Shown here: in pieces, positions 1 to 5,451 of the stretch
Layout of the letters: the number at the start of each line of letters is the position of its first letter
How positions within the stretch are numbered: the first letter of the stretch is position 1
Notes under the pieces: generated by a model
What the model was told of the DNA's origin: nothing
The model's database searches: none
The model's input: only the letters and a program-made list of their open reading frames with translations
Origin: Alphaproteobacteria bacterium UBA2954
GTDB taxonomy: Bacteria; Pseudomonadota; Alphaproteobacteria; Puniceispirillales; Puniceispirillaceae
Length of the DNA: 5,745 nt
Direction: 5' to 3'
Assembly: GCA_002348585.1 (NCBI GenBank)
Contig: DEBO01000072.1
Span: 41,891 to 47,635 of the forward strand
Program-made: the position numbers and the translations under genes

Positions 1-354
1 AGCCTGATCTAGCTGGGTGGAACAGACGCCTAAGTCAAAAACAATGCCATCCACCTGCTCAAAATTTGAACCGGCAACCATTTGCCGCATTGCTGAAAAT
101 GATCCTTCATATAGGCTAAAGCGGCCGGAAAAGGCCTGAACAATGGCCTGGCCACGCGCAATCGCATCTGGGTCTCGGTCAAGTGCAGCAACATGACAGT
201 CTGCTAAGTTTAGAAGATGCATGCTGTAGCCACCACTCCCAAAGGTTGCATCAATCAGCATTTTGCCCGCCTCAGGCCTCAGCGCTGCGGAGACCTCATC
301 CAGCATCACAGGGATGTGTAAGCTGACATCGCTTGTCTCCTGAGCCCCTGACAT
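1..354 (-). CDS. rsmH: 16S rRNA (cytosine(1402)-N(4))-methyltransferase RsmH, N-terminal part
   Basis: RsmH (formerly MraW) uses S-adenosylmethionine to methylate N4 of C1402 in the decoding centre of 16S rRNA, acting in the cytoplasm. The first 118 residues are visible and the rest lies beyond base 1. What I see: HIPVMLDEV at residues 13-21, a SAM-binding motif I DATFGSGGYS at 35-44, an acidic turn ALDRDPDA at 57-64, and DGIVFDLGVCSTQLD at 102-116, where most relatives read DLGVSSPQLD. The start ATG at 354 shares one base with the mraZ stop (TGATG), and an AGGGAGA ribosome binding site sits six bases upstream at 361-367. Order mraZ-rsmH is the conserved start of the dcw cluster, so transcription and translation are probably coupled to mraZ and under MraZ control. 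Identification is secure; the C-terminal half cannot be judged. Confidence 0.96.
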   Translation of the reverse strand, partial: MSGAQETSDVSLHIPVMLDEVSAALRPEAGKMLIDATFGSGGYSMHLLNLADCHVAALDRDPDAIARGQAIVQAFSGRFSLYEGSFSAMRQMVAGSNFEQVDGIVFDLGVCSTQLDQA

Positions 355-821
355 CAACTGTCTCCCTGTGTGCCCCGTCTGCCAAGGGTCAGGCGTGGCA
401 CGCCTTGCTTGCTGGCTTGCTGGCGGGTATCTTTCTCGCGGTTTTGATGTCGGTCGGGCCGCCAGATTTGGAAGGATCGGCCAATGCCAGCAAATAGGGC
501 CATACCGTCAAGGCCGGCAAAGGCAATGAACTCAGCGGGCAGCAGCATGCGGCCATCTGAGTCAATTTTCATCTCCTGTGCGCTGAACAGCATTGTCTGC
601 AGGACTTCTGCCTCTTTTGATAGGCTGTCCATCTCATCAATAGCATCCACAATCTGGCCGATGCGGTCTGGTCCACACCCTTCAAGACAAGGCAGGGTCA
701 GCGATTTGTAAATATATAAGGTGCTGCGGTTGCGGTCTAGAGCAACTCTAAAAGGCGCTGGAACCGAAACCCGGCCCTTGGAATCCAGTTTGTTCTCATA
801 TGTGGATAGAAATAAATCCAC
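354..821 (-). CDS. mraZ: Transcriptional regulator MraZ
   Basis: MraZ is an AbrB-fold DNA-binding protein that forms ring-shaped oligomers and controls its own dcw operon. With the GTG start at 821 the product is 155 residues, close to the usual family length of about 150. It has the two tandem SpoVT/AbrB-like halves expected: DSKGRVSVP at residues 13-21 and DSDGRMLLP at 87-95, then GRSFQIW at 114-120 and a basic, polar tail. I chose GTG 821 because it begins at the conserved MDLFLSTYENK and has GGAG at 830-833 with an eight-base spacer. The frame stays open back to an ATG at 914, but that start has no family-like sequence after it and touches the operator array. It overlaps rsmH by one base. 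Ten-bp-spaced TGGG boxes upstream (916-989) suggest autoregulation. Confidence 0.95.
   Translation of the reverse strand: MDLFLSTYENKLDSKGRVSVPAPFRVALDRNRSTLYIYKSLTLPCLEGCGPDRIGQIVDAIDEMDSLSKEAEVLQTMLFSAQEMKIDSDGRMLLPAEFIAFAGLDGMALFAGIGRSFQIWRPDRHQNREKDTRQQASKQGVPRLTLGRRGTQGDS
361..367 (-). promoter_or_regulatory. rsmH ribosome binding site (AGGGAGA) inside the mraZ 3' end
   Basis: AGGGAGA on the minus strand, inside the last codons of mraZ, is six bases before the rsmH ATG. It fixes the rsmH start and allows fresh initiation as well as re-initiation through the TGATG overlap. Confidence 0.75.
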
Positions 822-829
822 TGCGTTCG

Positions 830-833
830 CTCC
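830..833 (-). promoter_or_regulatory. mraZ ribosome binding site (GGAG)
   Basis: GGAG on the minus strand lies eight bases before the GTG at 821. It is the main reason for preferring this start over the in-frame ATG at 914. Confidence 0.7.
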
Positions 834-915
834 GTTTTGCCGCCTGTCCCGTGCAGAGTTCAGGGTTGCCCTTTTGTTTGTTGGACAGCGAAGAATACTC
901 TCTGTCAGACTCATT

Positions 916-989
916 TGGTTAATTATGGGTATTTATGGGATATCATGGGAATTTATGGAGGTCAATGGGAATTGACGGTAAATTGTGGA
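916..989. promoter_or_regulatory. Putative MraZ operator: in-phase TGGG-type boxes every 10 bp
   Basis: On the plus strand, four-base boxes start at exactly 10-bp intervals: TGGT at 916, TGGG at 926, 936, 946, TGGA at 956, TGGG at 966, CGGT at 976 and TGGA at 986. Four are perfect, two differ at the last base (TGGA), and 916 and 976 are weaker. MraZ is known to bind direct repeats of TGGGN separated by five bases, upstream of mraZ, which is this 10-bp period. The array lies 95-170 bases upstream of the GTG start. Here TGGG reads on the strand opposite to mraZ. The site is probably an autoregulatory operator; exact box number and the promoter position relative to it are inference. Confidence 0.8.
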
Positions 990-1182
990 AAAGGTGTGTA
1001 ATTTCAGTTGTTTATAACATATAACTTGAATAACAGTATTTAAAATATTAAAATCACTCCATTTTCATTATTTTGTTCTATATATGTTCTTTTCTGGTCG
1101 TTGTGATTGACTGCGGATGCGAGGTGCCCCTCATTGCGTCTGATTCCTGTAGCCCAAGGTGAAGCAACTCATAAGGTCATAA

Positions 1183-1320
1183 CATCAGTACTTTGGAAGA
1201 AGCTGGCATCAAGATGGTGACTGATGAGGATCTAGGGGCAGATAAAGCGTATGCTATTGGCGCAGAAGAAACTGCGGTAAGAAAATCGCATACTGCTCAG
1301 TCGTCTGCGTCGAGCCCCTA
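1183..1320. ncRNA. Candidate structured RNA: adjacent stem-loop and three nested stems
   Basis: First stem: CATCAGT (1183-1189) pairs perfectly with ACTGATG (1220-1226). Then a nested set follows. TAGGGGC (1233-1239) pairs with GCCCCTA (1314-1320). Inside that, AGCGTATGC (1246-1254) pairs with GCATACTGCT (1288-1297) with one bulged T. Inside that, CGCAG (1261-1265) pairs with CTGCG (1272-1276) around AAGAAA. On the plus strand the closing stem is followed by AATTTT, a short T run. It does not match tmRNA, SRP RNA or 6S RNA by any conserved motif I know. Strand and transcription are unknown; chance pairing remains possible. Confidence 0.25.
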
Positions 1321-1361
1321 ATTTTGGGTCATCTGGAAGGATGTGGAATAGGAAATTTCCC

Positions 1362-1397
1362 AGCCATATGAATTAATTTGAACAAATGTATGTGGCT
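1362..1397. repeat. Small inverted repeat (8-bp arms with one G-U pair on the plus strand)
   Basis: AGCCATAT at 1362-1369 can pair with ATGTGGCT at 1390-1397 as RNA from the plus strand, with one wobble pair and a 20-base loop. It lies beside the palindrome GGAAATTTCC (1351-1360) and just before the longer inverted repeat at 1413. No function is evident. Confidence 0.3.
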
Positions 1398-1412
1398 AAG
1401 ATAGCTAGCGAG

Positions 1413-1478
1413 ATGCCAGCAGAAACCATTGTTTTGGGGGAAACGATTATGTCGTTTAAACCAAGTTCCTGCTGGCAT
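1413..1478. repeat. 66-bp imperfect inverted repeat (long hairpin)
   Basis: ATGCCAGCAG (1413-1422) and CTGCTGGCAT (1469-1478) are perfect 10-bp inverted arms. Between them TTTGG (about 1433-1437) can pair with CCAAG (1461-1465) with one wobble. AAACGA (1441-1446) pairs perfectly with TCGTTT (1452-1457) around a TTATG loop. The three stems stack in one long hairpin. No T run follows on either strand, so a simple intrinsic terminator is unlikely. A small dispersed palindromic repeat or an RNA element are the alternatives. Confidence 0.5.
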
Positions 1479-1533
1479 AGGCTTATTAGGTTGTCATGAA
1501 GAACAAAACTTCCCTTTAATTGTATGAATGGAA

Positions 1534-1555
1534 ATTAAGGCATGATTAAGGCATG
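1534..1555. repeat. Tandem duplication of the 11-mer ATTAAGGCATG
   Basis: ATTAAGGCATG occurs twice head to tail (1534-1544 and 1545-1555) without mismatch, just beyond the T tract that follows rnpB. It could be a replication-slippage duplication or a pair of protein-binding half sites. Confidence 0.6.
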
Positions 1556-1566
1556 TTCAGCTTTCT

Positions 1567-1590
1567 GGCAAAACAAAAAGTGGAGCAGAT
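1567..1590 (-). terminator. Probable rnpB terminator (P1 3' strand plus T tract)
   Basis: On the minus strand the 3' arm of the P1 helix (ATCTGCTCC, 1590-1582) is followed almost at once by CTTTTTGTTTTGCC (1580-1567). No separate local hairpin precedes the T tract, so termination would rely on the P1 or neighbouring helices of the RNase P RNA. This is weaker than a textbook intrinsic terminator. Confidence 0.4.
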
Positions 1591-1965
1591 AACCTATAAG
1601 CCGGGTTCTGTATCCCCTATGCCGGAACTGGTGGGGATGATGGCTATTCATCTAGGATGCCTGTTGCCAGACACCTCATGCAACCTACCCGGACATCTCT
1701 AGCAGGATCACCAGTGCTGAACAAACAGCCATGCCCCTATATGGTCTTGCTTCGGATGGGGTTTACCATGCCAGGCCTGTCACCAGACCCGCGGTGCGCT
1801 CTTACCGCCCCTTTTCACCCTTACCAGACATTTTGCCTGGCGGTTTATTTTCTGTGGCACTTTCCCTGAGGTCGCCCCCGCTGGGTGTTATCCAGCATCC
1901 TGATCCTGTGAAGCCCGGACTTTCCTCTGTCTGCAAGAGGCAGCAGCCATCCAGTCATCTGCTCC
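1582..1965 (-). ncRNA. rnpB: RNase P RNA, bacterial A type
   Basis: This is the catalytic RNA of ribonuclease P, which with the RnpA protein removes 5' leaders from tRNA precursors. Near the 5' end GAGGAAAGTCCGGGCTTCAC (minus strand of about 1907-1926) is the conserved P4 5' strand region. Near the 3' end ACAGAACCCGGCTTATAGGT (1592-1611) gives the P4 3' strand. In between are GTAAGAGCGCACC (1793-1805), CATGGTAAACCCC (1758-1770), GGGTAGGTTG (about 1681-1690), whose GGT (1687-1689) is the L15 pocket for the tRNA CCA end, and TAGATGAAT. The ends are set by the P1 helix: GGAGCAGAT (1965-1957) pairs with ATCTGCTCC (1590-1582). About 384 nt is normal for the class. The gene stands alone downstream of uup. 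Ends may differ by a few bases. Confidence 0.97.
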
Positions 1966-1973
1966 GACATGCA

Positions 1974-2002
1974 GTTTTGCCTGTATCCGTATGCTAAGTC
2001 AA
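1974..2002 (-). promoter_or_regulatory. Likely rnpB promoter, abutting the uup stop codon
   Basis: TTGACT (2002-1997) matches five of six consensus -35 bases. Seventeen bases later CAAAAC (1979-1974) occupies the -10 position but matches only three of six bases. Initiation about six to nine bases on would fall at the 5' end of the P1 helix near 1965-1968, which is the main support. The -35 box begins one base after the uup TGA. Confidence 0.5.
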
Positions 2003-2003
2003 T

Positions 2004-3860
2004 TCAGATGCTGTTCAGCTCCTCACGCAGAATTGCCAGCTCAAGCCAGGCCTCTTCTTTTTCCTGTAGCATCATTTTGTTTTGTCTGGTCTGTTTGGCC
2101 AGTTTCTGATAGCTGTCCGGATCCTGTTCAAAAAAAGTCATGTCAGAAAGATGCTGTTCTGCTGTGGTGATTTGCTCTGTCAGCGTGGCCATTTCATTAG
2201 GCAGCTTTTCCAGCAGATAGGTCTGTTTATAGCTCAGCCGATCTTTTGGCCTGTCTGCCGTCTTTTTCTGGCCTGTCTTTTTTTGCCTATCCTTTTTGTC
2301 AGCCTGTGTTTGTTGCTGTTTGTCTATCTGTCTGCGGCGGCGATCCAGATAATCCGTATAGCCGCCAGCATGGGCAATGATGCGCCCGCTATCCTCAAAG
2401 GCGAGCAGTCCAGTTACAGTGCGATCCAAAAAGTCACGATCATGACTAACGATCAAAACTGTGCCATCATATTCGCTGATCACCTCCTGCAGCAGATCAA
2501 TTGTCTCCATATCCAGGTCGTTGGTTGGCTCATCCAGCACTAAAAAATTGTGTGGCTGAGCGAAGATGAAAGCCAGCATCAGGCGGTTCTGCTCACCGCC
2601 TGACAGGGTAGAGACTTTCTGTGTCATCTTATTGTCATCAAACAGAAAATCACGCAGATAGCTGGTTACATGCCGCGGCTTGCCGGCAATCTCAACCATA
2701 TCACCCCCATCAGGACATAACACGGTCCAGGGGCTAGCCTGCTGATTCAGAAAGGTGCGGTTCTGATCAAAGTAGCCCGAGATCAAGCCATAGCCGGCTT
2801 TTACATGGCCGGCATCTGGGGCTAGTTCACCTAGCAAGGCCCGCACAAGGGTAGTCTTGCCTACGCCGTTAGGTCCGACCAGCCCTAGCCTGTCACCCCG
2901 CTGGATTTTCAGATTGAAATGTTGGACGAGCAGACGTATCTGGTCTGCTGCGCTAACACTCAGGCTTATGTCTTTGGCCTCGAGTACAACCTGTCCACCT
3001 GTCTCTGCTTTGACAGGGTTTACCGTCAGTTCCTTAATTTGGGAGGGGGCCTGTCTTGCCCGCTGCAGGCGGAGCGCCTGCAAGTCACGAAGACGTCCCT
3101 GATTGCGTTTGCGCCGTGCGCTGATGCCCTGATGTGACCAGCGTGTTTCCTCAGCAATTTTCTTATCCAGCTTATGTAACCGCACAGCTTCTTCTGATAG
3201 AATAGCCTCAGACCAGTCGTCAAATTCATCAAACGCGCCTTGACGCCGCCGTAATGTACCTTGATTGAGCCATAAGACACCATTGCCTAAAGTCCGCAGA
3301 AACGCCCTGTCATGGCTGACCAGGATCAGTGCACCTTTGCGCGCTTTCAGCATATTTTCTAGCCATTCAATTGTTGGCAAATCAAGATGGTTTGTCGGCT
3401 CATCCAGTAACAGCACATCCGGGTCACTTACCAGCGCCTTTGCCAGCGAGACCCGCCGCTGCTCACCGCCGGACAAATTATCTGTCATCTGGGCAGGGTC
3501 AAGACCAAGCCGTCCGATAATGGCATCAGCCTTATAAGCCAATTTACGCCTGTCTTCGACGGACATGTGCGGTTCGTCATCCAGGCCGCTCAGAACATAT
3601 GAGGATAAAGACATGCTGGCTTTGAAGGAGGGGTTCTGGGGCAAATAGGCGACAGAGCAATAAGGCGCACACCAGCGGCTTCCTTCATCTGGTTCTGTAT
3701 AGCCTGCAATCAGCTTCATTAGGCTCGACTTACCTGCCCCGTTTCGGCCGACAAAGGCCAGTCTGTCACCGGGACTAACCACCAGACTAACATGGCGTAG
3801 AAGCCATCTGTCTCCCAGGTTTAAGGCCAAATCAGATACTGATAACAAAGGCGAGGCCAT
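2004..3860 (-). CDS. uup: ABC-F family ATPase Uup
   Basis: Uup is a soluble ABC-F ATPase with two nucleotide-binding domains and no membrane part. Family members act on ribosomes, and E. coli Uup is also tied to transposon excision and has a DNA-binding C-terminal domain. The 618 residues contain Walker A GRNGAGKS (38-45), LSGGEQ (129-134), Walker B VLLLDEP (149-155) and SHDR (182-185) in domain one. Domain two has GPNGVGKT (329-336), LSGGEQ (419-424), LVLDEP (440-445) and SHDR (472-475). The catalytic glutamates are 154 and 444. The linker has ARRKRNQGRLRDLQALR (248-264), a Uup hallmark, and residues 505-618 form a Lys/Gln-rich stretch and predicted coiled coil. This points to Uup and away from EttA or Rbb-type members. 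ATG 3860 has AAGGA at 3869-3873. It lies 41 bases after djlA on the same strand, probably one operon. All catalytic motifs are intact. Confidence 0.95.
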   Translation of the reverse strand: MASPLLSVSDLALNLGDRWLLRHVSLVVSPGDRLAFVGRNGAGKSSLMKLIAGYTEPDEGSRWCAPYCSVAYLPQNPSFKASMSLSSYVLSGLDDEPHMSVEDRRKLAYKADAIIGRLGLDPAQMTDNLSGGEQRRVSLAKALVSDPDVLLLDEPTNHLDLPTIEWLENMLKARKGALILVSHDRAFLRTLGNGVLWLNQGTLRRRQGAFDEFDDWSEAILSEEAVRLHKLDKKIAEETRWSHQGISARRKRNQGRLRDLQALRLQRARQAPSQIKELTVNPVKAETGGQVVLEAKDISLSVSAADQIRLLVQHFNLKIQRGDRLGLVGPNGVGKTTLVRALLGELAPDAGHVKAGYGLISGYFDQNRTFLNQQASPWTVLCPDGGDMVEIAGKPRHVTSYLRDFLFDDNKMTQKVSTLSGGEQNRLMLAFIFAQPHNFLVLDEPTNDLDMETIDLLQEVISEYDGTVLIVSHDRDFLDRTVTGLLAFEDSGRIIAHAGGYTDYLDRRRRQIDKQQQTQADKKDRQKKTGQKKTADRPKDRLSYKQTYLLEKLPNEMATLTEQITTAEQHLSDMTFFEQDPDSYQKLAKQTRQNKMMLQEKEEAWLELAILREELNSI

Positions 3861-3868
3861 TCACATCA

Positions 3869-3873
3869 TCCTT
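3869..3873 (-). promoter_or_regulatory. uup ribosome binding site (AAGGA)
   Basis: AAGGA on the minus strand, eight bases before ATG 3860, supports this start. Confidence 0.65.
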
Positions 3874-3884
3874 CAAAAATTTCC

Positions 3885-3896
3885 CAGTTCGAACTG
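3885..3896. repeat. 12-bp perfect palindrome in the djlA-uup gap
   Basis: CAGTTCGAACTG reads the same on both strands and sits between the djlA stop (3902) and the uup ribosome binding site. On the minus strand it is followed by GGGAAATTTTTG. As RNA it could form only a short stem (CAGT/ACTG, TCGA loop), so it is at most a weak attenuator. A dimeric regulator site is the other option. Confidence 0.4.
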
Positions 3897-3901
3897 AACT
3901 T

Positions 3902-4636
3902 TCATACTGGTTTGCTGCTGGCAGTTTTTTGTCGGGACAAAAGGTCATAAGCATGGTTGATGCGGGCCAGCCTGTCCGTTGCAGCATGTATGAATTCTTC
4001 CGGCATGCCTGCTGCAATTAGTTTGTCCGGGTGATGCGCTGCAGCTAGTTTTCGCCAGGCTGAGCGCGCCTCATCAAGACTGGCTTGTGCAGATACTCCA
4101 AGAACCAAATGTGGTGGCGGATTTTCGCCTGAATATATGTCTGAAAAACGATTAAATTCATCTTCATCATATCCAAAAACAGCTGCCACTTGTCGCAAAT
4201 AATCCCATTCTGGGTTGGTGATATCACCATCTGCTCTGGCGATAGTGAAAAGCAAATCCAAAAGTTGTTCCAATATTGCAGATTTTTGTCCAAAAAGGTT
4301 GACGGTCTGGCGTGCGTAGGCCTCAAAACCGTCCTGGGTTTGACGGGCAAGATCCCAGAACTGGCCAACCCGGTGCAGGTCACCTTCAGAGATTTGCACC
4401 CTTTCGCGAAAGCTTCTAATTTCAGCAACTGTCACCACACCATCAGCGCGTGCCATTTTTGCAGACAGAGCAATTACAGCGACTGTGAAGGCAACCTTTT
4501 TGTTCTGCTCGGGGTCGATATGCCTGCGCAGTTGCTGTCCCGCTAGGGTGCCTGCCGCGGCGCCCAATAAGGCTCCTATTGGCCCACCGAACGCAAAACC
4601 AGTCGCACCGCCAATAATCAATCCCCAGATTGTCAT
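3902..4636 (-). CDS. djlA: DjlA-type membrane-anchored J-domain co-chaperone (TerB-DnaJ)
   Basis: DjlA proteins sit in the inner membrane and stimulate the ATPase of DnaK through a cytoplasmic C-terminal J domain. The 244 residues show the family order. A glycine/alanine-rich hydrophobic N-terminal segment (about 3-34, with GxxxG-like spacing) is likely the membrane anchor. A TerB-like helical domain (about 47-165) follows, with two echoing motifs ARADGVVT (62-69) and ARADGDIT (133-140). The J domain (about 175-234) has LVLGV, the essential HPD at 202-204 and ARINHAYDLL at its end. Length is near that of E. coli DjlA. ATG 4636 begins directly at the hydrophobic segment; the ribosome binding site is poor (GGGA ten bases upstream). 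It precedes uup by 41 bases, so co-transcription is likely, and is divergent from tusA. TerB acidic residues might bind metal; that is inference. Confidence 0.9.
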   Translation of the reverse strand: MTIWGLIIGGATGFAFGGPIGALLGAAAGTLAGQQLRRHIDPEQNKKVAFTVAVIALSAKMARADGVVTVAEIRSFRERVQISEGDLHRVGQFWDLARQTQDGFEAYARQTVNLFGQKSAILEQLLDLLFTIARADGDITNPEWDYLRQVAAVFGYDEDEFNRFSDIYSGENPPPHLVLGVSAQASLDEARSAWRKLAAAHHPDKLIAAGMPEEFIHAATDRLARINHAYDLLSRQKTASSKPV

Positions 4637-4669
4637 TGAGAAGAAGTCCCGTTAACGTGGAAAAGCAGA

Positions 4670-4699
4670 TTGTCGGACAGGCAAAAACACATCTATACT
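4670..4699 (+). promoter_or_regulatory. Possible tusA promoter
   Basis: TTGTCG (4670-4675) and TATACT (4694-4699) are 18 bases apart. The -10 matches five of six consensus bases and the -35 four. Transcription would start near 4706, giving a leader of about 43 bases before ATG 4749. Confidence 0.45.
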
Positions 4700-4748
4700 G
4701 CGTACCAATAAAAAGTTGCTTCCAGGTGGTTATAGCGAGTTTAGCCTG

Positions 4749-4985
4749 ATGACACAAATGCGGTCATTTGATTATCGTGGATTAAAATGTCCTTTGCCTG
4801 TACTAAAAGCTAGACGCGCGCTGGCACAGTTAAGTACTGGTGAAGTGATTGAATTCCTGGCTGATGATCCAGCATCACCTCTTGATATGTCACACTTTTG
4901 TGAAGCAGAAGGCCATCAACTTGCCCGCTCCGACTCAGTGGCAAGCTATTTTGTTTATCACATTATCAAAGGGACGACGAACTAG
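4749..4985 (+). CDS. tusA: TusA-family sulfurtransferase (sulfur carrier)
   Basis: TusA-family proteins carry a persulfide on a conserved cysteine and hand sulfur to partners, for example in tRNA 2-thiouridine formation or sulfur oxidation. The 78-residue product, close to the 81 of E. coli TusA, has the signature RGLKCPLPVLKARRAL at residues 10-25, with the acceptor cysteine at 14. A central DDPAS and the closing GHQL segment fit the small two-layer fold. I chose ATG 4749; ATG 4758 three codons later is possible, and a TTG at 4716 would add 11 residues unlike the family. The ribosome binding site is weak (GCGAG nine bases upstream). It is divergent from djlA and ends 15 bases from a convergent gene. 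No tusBCDE or sox/dsr genes are in the window, so the physiological partner is unknown. The family is certain, orthology to E. coli TusA less so. Confidence 0.88.
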   Translation: MTQMRSFDYRGLKCPLPVLKARRALAQLSTGEVIEFLADDPASPLDMSHFCEAEGHQLARSDSVASYFVYHIIKGTTN

Positions 4986-5000
4986 CCTGTCATCGTTGGA

Positions 5001-5375
5001 TCACAACTCAGAGATGCTAGCATAGACTGTCTGCAGGTAAGCTTCATAGCTAGCACGCCTGTCAGTTGTTTCAAATTCCAGCCCAAGTTCTTTTGCTTTA
5101 TTAAAAAATCCAGGAGCAGGCAGTCCGCCTCTGGCCTTTGAGATTACGACTGCTGCCCTTAAAGGCCGGTCGTTATGATGATCCTCAGTCATAAGTTGCT
5201 CCAGCCATGAGGTTAGGCGGTGGATTTTATGCGGTCCAGTCATGTTCGCTGTCGCCGCTAGCGCATTATAAGTAATTTGGTCTTTATTTTTGATTACAGC
5301 CATGATTTCAGCATGGGCGTTTTGCTGCCAGCTTTTAGGGTCTGACTGTAAATTTTTGCTTCTGTTTGCAATCAT
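5001..5375 (-). CDS. Conserved-looking protein of unknown function, 124 residues
   Basis: I do not recognise a named family. The protein is soluble, with no signal peptide or membrane segment. Residues 20-62 look mostly helical (AEIMAVIKNKDQITYNALAA, then KIHRLTSWLEQLM) and could be a small winged-helix or helix-turn-helix unit. Residues 70-91 hold a compact motif, RPLRAAVVISKARGGLPAPG followed by FF, a strand then a Gly/Pro-rich loop that looks constrained. The tail (92-124) is helical and includes the dyad DRR at 105-107. The ATG at 5375 has no clear ribosome binding site (GGGT about 11 bases upstream). Its stop is 15 bases from the convergent tusA stop, and it is divergent from plsC with a 76-base gap. 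Coherent composition and the compact gene order argue that it is a real gene. A nucleic-acid-binding role is only a guess. Confidence 0.75.
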   Translation of the reverse strand: MIANRSKNLQSDPKSWQQNAHAEIMAVIKNKDQITYNALAATANMTGPHKIHRLTSWLEQLMTEDHHNDRPLRAAVVISKARGGLPAPGFFNKAKELGLEFETTDRRASYEAYLQTVYASISEL

Positions 5376-5451
5376 TAGTTAGTTTACCCAATTGTTTCTG
5401 CAACGCTGCTTTTACTTGAGCGAAGCGGCCGGTCGCGATAGTAGTATTATT
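5376..5451. promoter_or_regulatory. Divergent intergenic region between the 5001-5375 gene and plsC
   Basis: This 76-base gap must supply promoters for both directions. TTGAGC at 5416-5421 is a possible plus-strand -35, but no -10 box is at a good distance: TAGTAT at 5442 is 20 bases on. A CGGCCG palindrome (5426-5431) lies inside a weak GCGA/TCGC pairing. No site is firm. Confidence 0.25.

Larger units (their letters stand above)
991..1566. other. Long intergenic region between mraZ operator and rnpB, no convincing protein gene
   Basis: About 575 bases hold no recognisable gene. Bases 1000-1085 are AT-rich and probably contain the mraZ promoter, but I could not find a convincing -35/-10 pair on the minus strand. 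From about 1150 there are several inverted repeats, listed separately (1183-1320, 1362-1397, 1413-1478), a perfect palindrome GGAAATTTCC at 1351-1360, and an 11-bp tandem repeat at 1534-1555. All frames are broken by stops into short pieces. The region may carry a structured RNA or a decayed gene; I see nothing that decides this. Confidence 0.5.

Noticed and set aside
403..424. Short tandem TTGCTGGC-like repeat
   Set aside because: It lies within mraZ and encodes its Gln/Ala/Ser-rich tail; only about two copies, so no special meaning.
1005..1085. Candidate mraZ promoter, for example TATAAA at 1016-1011 on the minus strand
   Set aside because: No acceptable -35 box at a proper distance; the AT-rich composition produces many TATA-like words by chance.
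1233..1320. Possible tmRNA piece, since GGGGC/GCCCC closes the structure and alphaproteobacteria have split tmRNA
   Set aside because: No T-arm GGTTCGA, no CCA end, and no tag sequence ending in LAA could be found on either strand.
1214..1321. Small plus-strand open frame of 35 codons (MVTDEDLGADKAYAIG at its start), with a slight transposase-like look (LGADKAY)
   Set aside because: Too short, no good ribosome binding site, stops close upstream at 1160 and 1172, and the same bases form nested stems. The resemblance to IS transposases rests on about six residues.
1657..1997. Plus-strand open frames opposite rnpB
   Set aside because: They lie antisense to the highly conserved RNase P RNA; their openness is a by-product of its composition.
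2082..3537. Several plus-strand and minus-strand open frames within uup
   Set aside because: Shadows of the intact 618-residue Uup frame, with no family-like sequence or ribosome binding sites.
4045..4757. Alternative frames over djlA on both strands
   Set aside because: The djlA frame carries complete TerB and J-domain motifs; the others show no known motif.
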